8,566 nucleotides of DNA from Chloroflexota bacterium (GTDB lineage Bacteria; Chloroflexota; Dehalococcoidia; Lucifugimonadales; Lucifugimonadaceae), in NCBI GenBank assembly GCA_009837685.1, contig VXTA01000132.1, positions 1-8,566 on the forward strand. Direction: 5' to 3'. This document shows, piece by piece, positions 1-6,831 of this stretch. The first letter of the stretch is position 1. The number at the start of each line of letters is the position of its first letter. Made by a program: the position numbers and the translations under genes. The notes beneath the pieces were generated by a model. That model saw only the letters and a program-made list of their open reading frames with translations, searched no databases and was not told where the DNA came from.

Positions 1-206
1 GTGTACTTCCATAGTTCGTTGCCTCGTCGATGGACCGGGAAACCGATGCGCTCGAACTCTTCCCAAGCAGCACGTCGTAATTCGTGGTGCGCATCGGCAC
101 CGCTCATGTAGCCCTCTTGATGCTCAGCCAAGTGGTGCCAGTCGTCACGGTACTGCGCTAAATGTCGAGCCGTGTTCTTCGGCATCACGGCTGCGTTTAG
201 GGTCAT
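1..206 (-). CDS. sufD: Fe-S cluster assembly protein SufD, N-terminal fragment (cut by window edge)
   Basis: SufD partners SufB and SufC in the cytosolic SufBC2D complex that builds Fe-S clusters. Only the N-terminal 61-68 residues are present; the gene runs off the left edge. The fragment shows the SufD N-terminal hallmark AAWEEFERIGFPVHRRGNEL followed by WKY and a partial Thr codon, matching the family pattern of an Arg/Ala-Trp helix, a G(L/F)P turn and a terminal WKYT. Its place directly after sufC supports the call. Two in-frame ATG starts are possible, at 206 (10 bp after the sufC stop) and at 185. Neither has a good ribosome site; I use the longer form without strong reason. The catalytically irrelevant beta-helix core lies outside the window, so intactness cannot be judged. 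SufB is excluded because a full SufB is encoded upstream. Confidence 0.85.
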   Translation of the reverse strand, partial: MTLNAAVMPKNTARHLAQYRDDWHHLAEHQEGYMSGADAHHELRRAAWEEFERIGFPVHRRGNELWKY

Positions 207-216
207 AGGATTTTTG

Positions 217-981
217 CTACTTCCCGTTTCGCTGAGCGGCGAGGTAGTCTCGATAGCCGTTCTGCTCAACCTTCTCTGCCAACGATGCATCACCCGTCTC
301 GACAATCTTGCCGTCTACAAGGACGTGCACGATGTCCGGATGCACGAAGTGGAGCAATCGCTGGTAGTGCGTGACGATGACAAAGCTACGTTCTGGAGAG
401 CGCATCTTGTTGACACCATCGGCAACCGCCTGCAATGCATCGATGTCGAGTCCCGAGTCGGTTTCGTCCATGATCGCAATTCGTGGATCTAAAACCTGCA
501 TCTGAAGCATCTCGTTGCGCTTCTTTTCTCCACCCGAGAAACCTTCGTTCAAAGACCTCTTGATCAGATCTGGGTTGATCCCAATCTCTTCGACCTTTTC
601 ATCGAACAGCTTGGAGAATTGTCGTACTGACGTCTTTTTCTGGCCGTTAGCATCGTCGATAGCGTCTTTCGCCGCCTTGAGGAATTGCCAAGGTCGGACA
701 CCCGGAACTTCTGATGGATACTGCATCGCCAAAAACAATCCCAGATGGGCGCGTTCGTCCGGCATCATTTCGACGATGCTCTCCCCATCGACGGTGATGT
801 CGCCATCAGTGACGGTGTACGACGGTTTACCCATCAGCACATTGGCAAGTGTGCTCTTGCCACTGCCGTTGGGCCCCATGATCGCGTGCACCTCGCCCGG
901 ATTTACCTCCAGATCGATGCCCTTCAGTATGACTTCGTCGCTGTCGGTGACAGCAGCGTGCAGATTCTCAATCTTCAGCAT
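217..981 (-). CDS. sufC: SufC, ATPase of the SUF Fe-S cluster assembly complex
   Basis: SufC is the soluble ABC-type ATPase that binds SufB and SufD and drives the conformational change needed for Fe-S cluster assembly. The 254-residue protein is full length for the family (about 245-260). Visible motifs are Walker A GPNGSGKST (residues 36-44), the Q-loop AMQYPSEVPG with Gln87, the ABC signature FSGGEKKRNE (148-157), Walker B RIAIMDE (167-173) running into the SufC-typical DETDSGLD, and the switch His205 in VTHYQ. There is no membrane segment, as expected for SufC as opposed to a transporter. The ATG at 981 begins the usual MLKIENL strand. The frame stays open about 26 codons upstream without an ATG, so an N-terminal extension is unlikely. 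The leader GAGAGACCG gives only a weak ribosome site. sufD starts 10-31 bp downstream on the same strand. Confidence 0.97.
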   Translation of the reverse strand: MLKIENLHAAVTDSDEVILKGIDLEVNPGEVHAIMGPNGSGKSTLANVLMGKPSYTVTDGDITVDGESIVEMMPDERAHLGLFLAMQYPSEVPGVRPWQFLKAAKDAIDDANGQKKTSVRQFSKLFDEKVEEIGINPDLIKRSLNEGFSGGEKKRNEMLQMQVLDPRIAIMDETDSGLDIDALQAVADGVNKMRSPERSFVIVTHYQRLLHFVHPDIVHVLVDGKIVETGDASLAEKVEQNGYRDYLAAQRNGK

Positions 982-1141
982 TCGGTCTCTCGCGTAGATT
1001 GTCCAAGTTGTTTTCCGACTCTCGTTGCGCCTTGAGACGCGCCCAGATGTCGGATGATCGATTCAGGTATCAGTTCGCTACTGTCGGCTACGTTCAAGGT
1101 CAGAACAAAGCCGATTGGTCGAGTGATGCTTCGCGGCTTCA
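982..1141 (-). other. sufB-sufC spacer with an imperfect hairpin (1084-1114)
   Basis: This 160-bp stretch between sufB and sufC codes for nothing I can recognise. It contains an inverted repeat: TCGGCT (1084-1089) pairs with AGCCGA (1109-1114), and inside it GTTC (1092-1095) pairs with GAAC (1103-1106) around a 7-nt loop, with a 2x2 internal loop between. No T-run follows on either strand, so it is not an intrinsic terminator. In an RNA read from the minus strand it could be an intercistronic structure that alters mRNA stability or the SufB:SufC ratio, but that is inference. A separate sufC promoter is possible; I saw no convincing -35/-10 pair. Confidence 0.35.
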
Positions 1142-2611
1142 CTACCCGACTGCGCCTTCCAAGCTGACTTTCAGCAATTGTCCGGCTTCAAGTGCAAATT
1201 CGAACGGCAACTCTTTGATCACGTCCCGGCTCCAACCAGTGATGATCATGTGGTGAGCATCCTCTTCGGAAATTCCGCGCGACATCAAGTAGAAAAGCTG
1301 CTCGTCGCTCACTTTGGATGTGCTGGCCTCGTGTTCCAACCGGGCGGTCGGGTTGCGCACCTCGATGTATGGGACGGTATGAGCACCGCATTGATCGCCA
1401 ACCAGCAACGAGTCGCACTGCGTGTGATTCGTAGCGTTCTCTGCGCCCGGCAGAATCTTCACGCCGCCTCGATAGGTGTTTTCACCATGACCTGCAGAGA
1501 TACCCTTCGATACGATAGTCGACTTGGTATTTTTTCCGATGTGGATCATCTTGGTACCGGTGTCGGCCTGTTGGTAGTTGTTGGCAAGAGCAACGGAGTA
1601 GAATTCGCCCACCGAGTTGTCCCCTCGCAAGATGACCGACGGGTATTTCCAAGTGATCGCCGAACCAGTTTCGACCTGCGTCCAGGAGATTTTGGCATCG
1701 CGTTCTGTCATCCCCCGCTTCGTCACGAAGTTGTAGACACCGCCCTGCCCATCCTTGGTACCGGGATACCAGTTCTGGATCGTCGAGTACTTGATCTCGC
1801 CGCGGTCGAGGGCAACGAGTTCCACGACTGCTGCGTGTAGCTGACTCGTGCGGCGAATCGGAGCCGTGCAACCTTCAAGGTAGCTTACGTATGCGCCTTC
1901 ATCGGCGACGATGAGCGTGCGTTCAAACTGACCTGACCCTTCGGTGTTGATCCGGAAATAGGTCATCAACTCGATCGGACACCGCACGCCCGGGGGCACG
2001 TACGCAAACGAACCGTCCGAGAAGACTGCGGAGTTCAACGCCGCGAAGAAGTTGTCCGTGTATGGAACTACAGATCCAAGATACTTCTGGACAAGCTCTG
2101 GATGGTTTTGGACCGCTTCGGTGAACGAGCAGAATATGATGCCCCGCTCTTCAAGCTGATCCGCGTAAGTCGTCGCGACCGATACCGAGTCGAACACAGC
2201 ATCTACGGCGACGCCGGCAAGACGCTCTCGCTCGTGAAGCGGAATACCGAGCTTGTCGAACGTCTCCAGCATCTCAGGATCAACTTCGTCCAAACTCTTC
2301 GGAGCGTCGTCGAAGGATTTAGGCGCTGCGTAATAGTAGATGTCTTGGTAGTCGATATCCGGATATCGCAGCTTGGCCCAGCGAGGCTCAGCATCTTCAC
2401 GCTGCAACTTGCTCCAGTACTCGAACGCCTTCAACCGCCACTCCAGCATCCAATCAGGCTCATCCTTTTTCTCCGAGATCAGTCGGACGAGGTCAGGACT
2501 CAGACCCTTGGGTGCCAGTTCCATCTCGACATCGGTCGAGAATCCCCACTTGTAACCCGCGTCATCAAGCTTGGATTCCCGTGAGATGGTGAGTCTGTCT
2601 TGCGTTGTCAA
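1142..2611 (-). CDS. sufB: SufB, Fe-S cluster scaffold subunit
   Basis: SufB is the scaffold of the cytosolic SufBC2D complex on which Fe-S clusters are assembled from sulfide and iron before transfer to apoproteins. The 489-residue product is full length (E. coli SufB is 495). The N-terminal domain has the familiar [18 protein letters not shown] and [13 protein letters not shown] stretches. The C-terminal beta-helix carries [18 protein letters not shown] (395-412) and ARLEHEAS (423-430). By motif alignment, Cys399 and Glu428 correspond to E. coli Cys405 and Glu434, residues tied to cluster assembly, so the protein looks active. The start is TTG at 2611: the codon just upstream is the stop TAG and the next in-frame ATG is codon 30, inside the conserved domain. 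GGGAAA lies about 5 bases before the start as a weak ribosome site. It heads the block sufB-sufC-sufD. No SUF regulator, sufS or sufU is visible in the window. Confidence 0.97.
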   Translation of the reverse strand: MTTQDRLTISRESKLDDAGYKWGFSTDVEMELAPKGLSPDLVRLISEKKDEPDWMLEWRLKAFEYWSKLQREDAEPRWAKLRYPDIDYQDIYYYAAPKSFDDAPKSLDEVDPEMLETFDKLGIPLHERERLAGVAVDAVFDSVSVATTYADQLEERGIIFCSFTEAVQNHPELVQKYLGSVVPYTDNFFAALNSAVFSDGSFAYVPPGVRCPIELMTYFRINTEGSGQFERTLIVADEGAYVSYLEGCTAPIRRTSQLHAAVVELVALDRGEIKYSTIQNWYPGTKDGQGGVYNFVTKRGMTERDAKISWTQVETGSAITWKYPSVILRGDNSVGEFYSVALANNYQQADTGTKMIHIGKNTKSTIVSKGISAGHGENTYRGGVKILPGAENATNHTQCDSLLVGDQCGAHTVPYIEVRNPTARLEHEASTSKVSDEQLFYLMSRGISEEDAHHMIITGWSRDVIKELPFEFALEAGQLLKVSLEGAVG

Positions 2612-2894
2612 CTAATTTCCCAGTTTCTGCAACCGTTGGATCGGATTTTGGATACACCTTGTGCCGCGCCATCAACGACCTAACATTCCGAGCGTTCTCG
2701 CCCGATTGATGTGCCTGCTTGAACTCCTGATTGCTTCTGTAATTAATTTTACCAGTCAAACGAAACCACCGAAATCACAACCTTATCGAACGACAATGAC
2801 ATCGACTAAACAATCCGAAGCGGCATCAGATCAACCCGTATCCTAAGCCTTAACACTCGACGACTGCCATTGCCGATCATCTACGAGCACGAAC
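2612..2894. promoter_or_regulatory. Divergent intergenic region between sufB and pcm
   Basis: This 283-bp region separates the divergent sufB and pcm genes and should hold promoters for both. Its middle (about 2739-2752) is AT-rich and could serve either direction. Small features seen are three GGAT words at 2638-2641, 2643-2646 and 2650-2653, including two TTGGAT copies 12 bp apart, the 9-mer CAACCGTTG at 2630-2638, and a CGAG-CGTT-CTCG mini-hairpin at 2689-2700. None matches a regulator site I can name. The pcm frame is open back to 2847 but has no ATG there. On the plus strand a TTGAAC/ATTAAT pair with 17-bp spacing near 2719-2747 is a weak candidate for pcm. I see no tRNA or riboswitch. 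Confidence 0.5.
2746..2754 (-). promoter_or_regulatory. Candidate extended -10 promoter element for the suf operon
   Basis: Read on the minus strand this is TGGTAAAAT: a TG one base upstream of TAAAAT, which matches the TATAAT -10 box at five of six positions and has the TGn extension that can replace a -35 box. No good -35 sits 16-18 bp upstream. If used, transcription would begin near 2738-2740 and give a leader of roughly 125 nt before the sufB TTG. This is pattern matching only. Confidence 0.35.
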
Positions 2895-3590
2895 TTGCCG
2901 CTCCAACAGATCAAGAGAAGATTGTCCGACATTCTGATCGGGCGCTCCACAAGTGACCCCGCTTCCGGACTCTCGGAGATTGCGCACGCATTGCAGTCGA
3001 GGAGCGAAATTGATCGCCGCGTTGCAGAAGCGACATTAAGTGTTAAACGCGAAGATTTCGTGCAGGAAACGGATCGCGGTCGAGCCACTTGCGACCGTGC
3101 ACTTTCGATAGGCAAAGGCCAGACGATTTCGCAACCGAGCCTCGTCGCGCACATGATCTCCGAACTTGGACTAGAACCAAGCGCGGCACATGTCCTAGAC
3201 GTCGGATGTGGTTCGGGTTACCAATCGGCAATACTGTCGCTACTGGCAAACCAAGTAGTCACGGTGGAAAGAATCGGCGAACTCGCAGATGCCGCACGCT
3301 ATCGTCTAAAGCGACTGGGCTACGAAAACGTCGAAGTAGTAGAGGCATCTGATGAGGTCTTGGGCTGTCCGGAACGAGGTCCATACGATGCGATCATCGT
3401 AGGTGCATCGGCTCCAGAAGTCCCACAAACTTTAGTCGATCAACTGAAACCTCATGGACGCATGGTGATACCAGTCGGCACTCGCAGAAGGCAACGCGTT
3501 GCTACCGTGGTTCGGACTGACAAAGGGTTCAAAGTCAAATACGGCCTCGAATGCGTCTTCGTGCCGCTGATCGGACCCGAGGCTTGGTGA
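2895..3590 (+). CDS. pcm: Protein-L-isoaspartate O-methyltransferase
   Basis: This enzyme methylates L-isoaspartyl residues formed by ageing of Asp and Asn in proteins, using S-adenosylmethionine, and so starts their repair. The 231-residue frame shows the Pcm order of motifs: VAEATLSVKREDFVQ (43-57), SIGKGQTISQPSLVAHM (71-87, the family signature), the SAM-binding loop VLDVGCGSGYQSA (100-112), VERI (124-127), RGPYDAIIVGASAPEVP (161-177), KPHGRMVIPVG (185-195) and the closing CVFVPLIGPEAW. The usual GDG motif after strand 4 reads SDE here (152-154), keeping the Asp. The frame has no ATG before codon 87, so the start must be a rare codon: TTG at 2895 (used here), at 2922 (codon 10) or at 2991 (codon 33). 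The family norm of about 208 residues fits 2895 or 2922 best. It heads a plus-strand group with gatB 74 bp downstream; a functional link is not evident. Confidence 0.87.
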   Translation: MPLQQIKRRLSDILIGRSTSDPASGLSEIAHALQSRSEIDRRVAEATLSVKREDFVQETDRGRATCDRALSIGKGQTISQPSLVAHMISELGLEPSAAHVLDVGCGSGYQSAILSLLANQVVTVERIGELADAARYRLKRLGYENVEVVEASDEVLGCPERGPYDAIIVGASAPEVPQTLVDQLKPHGRMVIPVGTRRRQRVATVVRTDKGFKVKYGLECVFVPLIGPEAW

Positions 3591-3664
3591 AGCAAAAACG
3601 CTTCTAGTCGTATTAGAAAATAGAAATGGTCAGCCGCAATCACGCCCAGTACTGGGAACACTAA

Positions 3665-5146
3665 ATGTCAGAAACCGAATTCGAAGCAGTAATCGGACTC
3701 GAAACGCACGTCCAGTTGAACACCAAGAGCAAGATGTTCTCTTGGTCAGGTGCCGGATACCAAAAAGCATCGCCCAACACTTTGGTCGACCCGGTGTCGA
3801 TGGCACTACCCGGGACTTTGCCCGTTGTTAACAAACGTGCGGTCGAATCCGCGATCGCGATTGGCCTAGCTTTGAATTGCGAAATCGCCGAAGTAACTAA
3901 GTTCGACCGCAAGCAGTACACCTACCCCGATCTCATGAAGGGGTACCAGATATCCCAATACGACGAGCCGATCTGCATTGACGGTTGGCTTGACTTACCG
4001 ACAGAAACGCCACACCGCGTCGGCATCAACCGTGTCCACATGGAGGAGGACGTTGCGCGTCTGATCCACATCGATTCCCCTACTGGTGGAGTGATGCACT
4101 CTTTGCTGGACATCAATCGCGCCGGCGTACCGTTGATGGAGATTGTCACTGAACCGGACATACGCACGCCTGACCAGGTGGAGGCCTACATTAACACGTT
4201 GCAATCAATCATTCGCTACCTCGGCGTGGGCACCGCCAACATGGAAGAAGGTTCCTTCCGTTGCGATGCCAACATCAGCGTCAGACCAGTCGGTTCGACA
4301 GAACTCGGCGAGAAAGTCGAAGTCAAGAACATGAACCGCGTCCGAGCCGTACGCGAAGCCGTCGAGCACGAGATCGAACGGCAGATTGCCGCGATCAAAC
4401 AAGGAGAACGGATCGTGCAGGAGACGCGCGGTTGGATCGATGGCGAGAAGTACACCGTGACCCAACGATCCAAAGAGGATGCGCACGACTACCGCTACTT
4501 CCCCGAACCAGACATCCCGCCTCTGCATATTGGACGAGATTGGGTCGCTGATATTCAGTCGCAAATGCCCGAATTGCCGTTAGCGAAGAAGCAGCGCTTC
4601 ATCGGATCATGGGGACTATCAGACTACGATGCATCATTGCTGATCGATTCACGATCTTCGGCTGAGTATTTTGAAGCAGTCATGGAAACTGTGGGGGGTG
4701 AATCGGAGAACGACCAAGCCAGTTTCGCCAAAGAGACCGCTAACTGGCTCAACGGCGAAATGGCTCGGTTAATGCACGAGAACGACGTTCCCAGCATCCA
4801 AGAAACCCGAGTTGAGCCGACCGCGTTGGCGGTGTTGGTTCGCAAGTTCCAAAAACGGGAGATTAACAATAACTCGGCTAAACGAGTGTTCGGCGAGATG
4901 TTCGACAACGGTGCCGATCCCGAAGAAGTGATCGCGCGTCTTGGTCTGGCATCGGTAGACGATGCTGACGAATTGGCACCGATAATCGACGAAGTTTTAG
5001 CGAACAATCCGTCAGCAGTCGAAGATTATTGCTCAGGCAAAACCAACGCAATCCGATTCTTGATGGGACAGGTGATGAAGGCGACCCGCGGCCGTGCCGA
5101 CGCGCAATCTGTGATGCGGCTGTTGGGCGAGGCAATGGACGAATAA
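3665..5146 (+). CDS. gatB: Asp-tRNA(Asn)/Glu-tRNA(Gln) amidotransferase subunit B
   Basis: GatB is the tRNA-binding and kinase subunit of the GatCAB amidotransferase, which converts Glu-tRNA(Gln), and often Asp-tRNA(Asn), into the amidated form, replacing a glutaminyl-tRNA synthetase. At 493 residues it is full length. Visible are the opening VIGLETHVQL with the metal-site Glu13 and His15, KFDRKQYTYPDLMKGYQIS (79-97), RVHMEEDVARLIH (123-135), and the GatB signature LDINRAGVPLMEIVTEPD (148-165). The helical linker and a YqeY-like C-terminal tRNA-binding domain follow, ending in SGKTNAIRFLMGQVMKATRG. The ATG at 3665 has GGGAAC about 6 bases upstream and gives the canonical N-terminus. gatA and gatC, often adjacent to gatB, are not in the window, so the three genes are split in this genome. 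secG follows after 52 bp. The 74-bp gap before it holds only a weak 5-bp hairpin overlapping the pcm stop. Confidence 0.98.
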   Translation: MSETEFEAVIGLETHVQLNTKSKMFSWSGAGYQKASPNTLVDPVSMALPGTLPVVNKRAVESAIAIGLALNCEIAEVTKFDRKQYTYPDLMKGYQISQYDEPICIDGWLDLPTETPHRVGINRVHMEEDVARLIHIDSPTGGVMHSLLDINRAGVPLMEIVTEPDIRTPDQVEAYINTLQSIIRYLGVGTANMEEGSFRCDANISVRPVGSTELGEKVEVKNMNRVRAVREAVEHEIERQIAAIKQGERIVQETRGWIDGEKYTVTQRSKEDAHDYRYFPEPDIPPLHIGRDWVADIQSQMPELPLAKKQRFIGSWGLSDYDASLLIDSRSSAEYFEAVMETVGGESENDQASFAKETANWLNGEMARLMHENDVPSIQETRVEPTALAVLVRKFQKREINNNSAKRVFGEMFDNGADPEEVIARLGLASVDDADELAPIIDEVLANNPSAVEDYCSGKTNAIRFLMGQVMKATRGRADAQSVMRLLGEAMDE

Positions 5147-5170
5147 AGGTGTTCTCCTAAGTCTCGGCCA

Positions 5171-5192
5171 AAGGTTTCGCTGAATTAACCTT
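5171..5192 (+). repeat. Inverted repeat directly upstream of secG
   Basis: AAGGTT (5171-5176) and AACCTT (5187-5192) form a perfect 6-bp inverted repeat around a 10-nt loop. The repeat ends 6 bases before the secG ATG, where a ribosome site would be. As RNA it could hide the start region; as DNA it could be a small operator. No T-run follows, so it is not a terminator for gatB. A 6-bp repeat can arise by chance. Confidence 0.35.
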
Positions 5193-5198
5193 GTAGAC

Positions 5199-5408
5199 AT
5201 GTGGTTTCAGATATCGCTTCTAATCATTGCCGTGGTGCTGATAGTCATCTTGCTCTTGCAAGCCCGCGGCAACAACCCGTCTGTCTTCGGACAGTCGGAG
5301 AGCACGTTCCGCGTTCGTCGCGGCGTAGAGAAGCTACTATTCAGAGCGACGATCGTGTTGACGATCGTATTCGTAGCCGTTGCGATAGCGAACGTCCGGT
5401 TCAGCTGA
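5199..5408 (+). CDS. secG: Preprotein translocase subunit SecG
   Basis: SecG is the small, non-essential inner-membrane subunit of the SecYEG channel that assists SecA-driven export. The 69-residue product has the SecG plan: a first membrane helix (about residues 3-21, ISLLIIAVVLIVILLLQ), a cytosolic loop with LLQARGNNPSVFGQSES and FRVRRGVEKLLFR, and a second helix (about 47-66). The LLQ-x-RG start of the loop, the FG pair and the RRG-x-E-K entry to helix 2 are the family marks. It ends straight after helix 2, without the long polar tail of E. coli SecG; this short form resembles Chloroflexota and Gram-positive versions. The ATG at 5199 has no Shine-Dalgarno sequence and lies just behind a small inverted repeat. 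It follows gatB by 52 bp and converges with cysS, 18 bp between stop codons. I rate secG well above an unrelated small membrane protein. Confidence 0.88.
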   Translation: MWFQISLLIIAVVLIVILLLQARGNNPSVFGQSESTFRVRRGVEKLLFRATIVLTIVFVAVAIANVRFS

Positions 5409-5426
5409 CGCTAAGAAGAAGCCACG

Positions 5427-6794
5427 TTATGCCCGCCGCCAGGTAGTCCCCTGTGGCGTGTCCATAATCTCCACACCCATCTCCGCCAACTGATCGCGAA
5501 TCTGGTCGGCCGTAGTGTAATCCCTGTCCTGTCGCGCTGACTGCCGCTTTTCGATAAGTTCTTCGATCTTCGCGTCGTCTGTTGTGTCGTTGCTGTCAGG
5601 CTCTTCGAGCGTCAGCCCCAACACGCCGACCAACTCGCGCAAGGTTGCCTGCGCATCCGAGATATCCGATCCTTTTGCTTGCTCCGTGAAAATCTCCCTA
5701 GCCAGATCGAAAATCGCCGCCAATGCCCTAGGCGTGTTCAGATCATCGTCCATCGCCTCAACGAAGCGCTGCCTGACGTGGTCCGCATCGTAAGCTTCGC
5801 CCGTCCCGATACCCGCGTTAACTGCCTCTGCCGCCTGTCGCAACCTGCGGACTGCCCTCTCCGCGGCAACCAGATTTTCAACATCGTAAGTGGCAGGGCT
5901 CCGGTAGTGGCTTTGGAATACCCACATCCTGATCGCGTCGGTTGAGTAAGTTTTCAGCGCGTCTCTGACAGTCACGAAATTTCCGAGCGATTTTGACATT
6001 TTCTGATCCCCGCCCATCCGCAGCAGCCCGTTGTGAACCCAGAACCGCGCGAACGGAACTACACCCGTCGCCGACTCGGACTGCGCCACTTCATTCTCGT
6101 GATGCGGAAATACGAGGTCTAAACCCCCACCATGGATGTCTACTTGGTCGCCGAGATAGCGTCGAGCCATCGCGCTACACTCGATATGCCAGCCGGGGCG
6201 ACCAGGCCCCCAAGGGCTTTCCCACGACGGTTCGCCGGGTTTCCAAGCTTTCCACAATGCGAAGTCTTCAGGGTTTTCTTTGAGCAGATCAGGTTCAAGT
6301 CGCGCCAACTCCGCTACGCCATCAACCGTGCGGCCGCTCAATTTGCCGTATTGCTCATTGCGCCGCACACGATAGTAGACAGAGCCTCCTGCTTCATACG
6401 CCGCTCCTGAGTTCACGAGTTCACCGATCAGAGCAACGATATGGTCGATCTCCTCGGTGACTCGAGGATGGACGTCTGCCCTTTTGACGTTGAGGCCATC
6501 CATGGCCTCAAAGAATGAATCGACGTGTTCTTGCGTCAGATCGAACCAATCAACACCATTTTCGGCAGCCCGGTCAATGATTTTGTCGTCCACATCGGTG
6601 AAGTTCTGTACCCGTTTGACGTTGATACCGCGGTACTGCATATACGACTGCAACACTTCAAAGATCACCGTCGCCAACGCGTGACCGAGGTGCGGTTCGT
6701 CATAAGTCGTCACGCCGCACACATACATCCGAACTGGATCGGATATCTGCTTAAACTCTTCTTTTTGGCGCGTAAGTGTGTTGTAAAGCTGCAT
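5427..6794 (-). CDS. cysS: Cysteinyl-tRNA synthetase
   Basis: CysRS is the class I synthetase that charges tRNA(Cys) with cysteine in the cytosol. The 455-residue protein is full length (E. coli 461). The Rossmann catalytic core shows MYVCGVTTYDEPHLGHA (23-39) with the HIGH box as HLGH (35-38), NFTDVDDKII (64-73), and KMSKS (265-269). The four zinc ligands that read cysteine are all in place by alignment with E. coli: Cys26, Cys206 in GWHIECSAM, and His231 and Glu235 in PHHENE. The tRNA-binding helical DALR-like region follows, then the C-terminal tail (IEKRQSARQDRDYTTADQIR, ending in TPQGTTWRRA) typical of bacterial CysRS. The ATG at 6794 gives the standard MQLYNTLT start, but its leader has no clear ribosome site. 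It lies 37 bp downstream of ispDF on the same strand; ispD-ispF-cysS order is known in several bacteria. No terminator is visible after its stop. Confidence 0.98.
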   Translation of the reverse strand: MQLYNTLTRQKEEFKQISDPVRMYVCGVTTYDEPHLGHALATVIFEVLQSYMQYRGINVKRVQNFTDVDDKIIDRAAENGVDWFDLTQEHVDSFFEAMDGLNVKRADVHPRVTEEIDHIVALIGELVNSGAAYEAGGSVYYRVRRNEQYGKLSGRTVDGVAELARLEPDLLKENPEDFALWKAWKPGEPSWESPWGPGRPGWHIECSAMARRYLGDQVDIHGGGLDLVFPHHENEVAQSESATGVVPFARFWVHNGLLRMGGDQKMSKSLGNFVTVRDALKTYSTDAIRMWVFQSHYRSPATYDVENLVAAERAVRRLRQAAEAVNAGIGTGEAYDADHVRQRFVEAMDDDLNTPRALAAIFDLAREIFTEQAKGSDISDAQATLRELVGVLGLTLEEPDSNDTTDDAKIEELIEKRQSARQDRDYTTADQIRDQLAEMGVEIMDTPQGTTWRRA

Positions 6795-6831
6795 GGCTGG
6801 CGGATTTCTCAGTTTGTGGGATAACGAGATT

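Noticed and set aside
982..1060. N-terminal extension of SufC (frame open about 26 codons upstream of the ATG)
   Set aside because: No ATG or GTG occurs in the extension, only one TTG, and SufC proteins normally begin at the MLKIENL strand.
1178..1840. Long open frame on the plus strand (220 codons) antisense to sufB
   Set aside because: It lies entirely inside sufB, has no recognisable motif or hydrophobic pattern, and is expected from codon bias in the opposite strand of a real gene.
2630..2638. SufR-like operator (CAAC/GTTG inverted repeat) upstream of sufB
   Set aside because: The half sites are separated by one base, while the known SufR site is CAAC-N6-GTTG; the spacing is wrong and no sufR is present.
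2565..2759. Small minus-strand frame of 64 codons running from the suf leader into sufB
   Set aside because: It starts at TTG over the candidate -10 element, overlaps sufB out of frame, and has no recognisable features.
3589..3604. Hairpin GAAGC-AAAAAC-GCTTC overlapping the pcm stop codon, as a terminator
   Set aside because: The stem is 5 bp, partly inside the coding region, and not followed by a T-run; gatB begins 60 bp later on the same strand.
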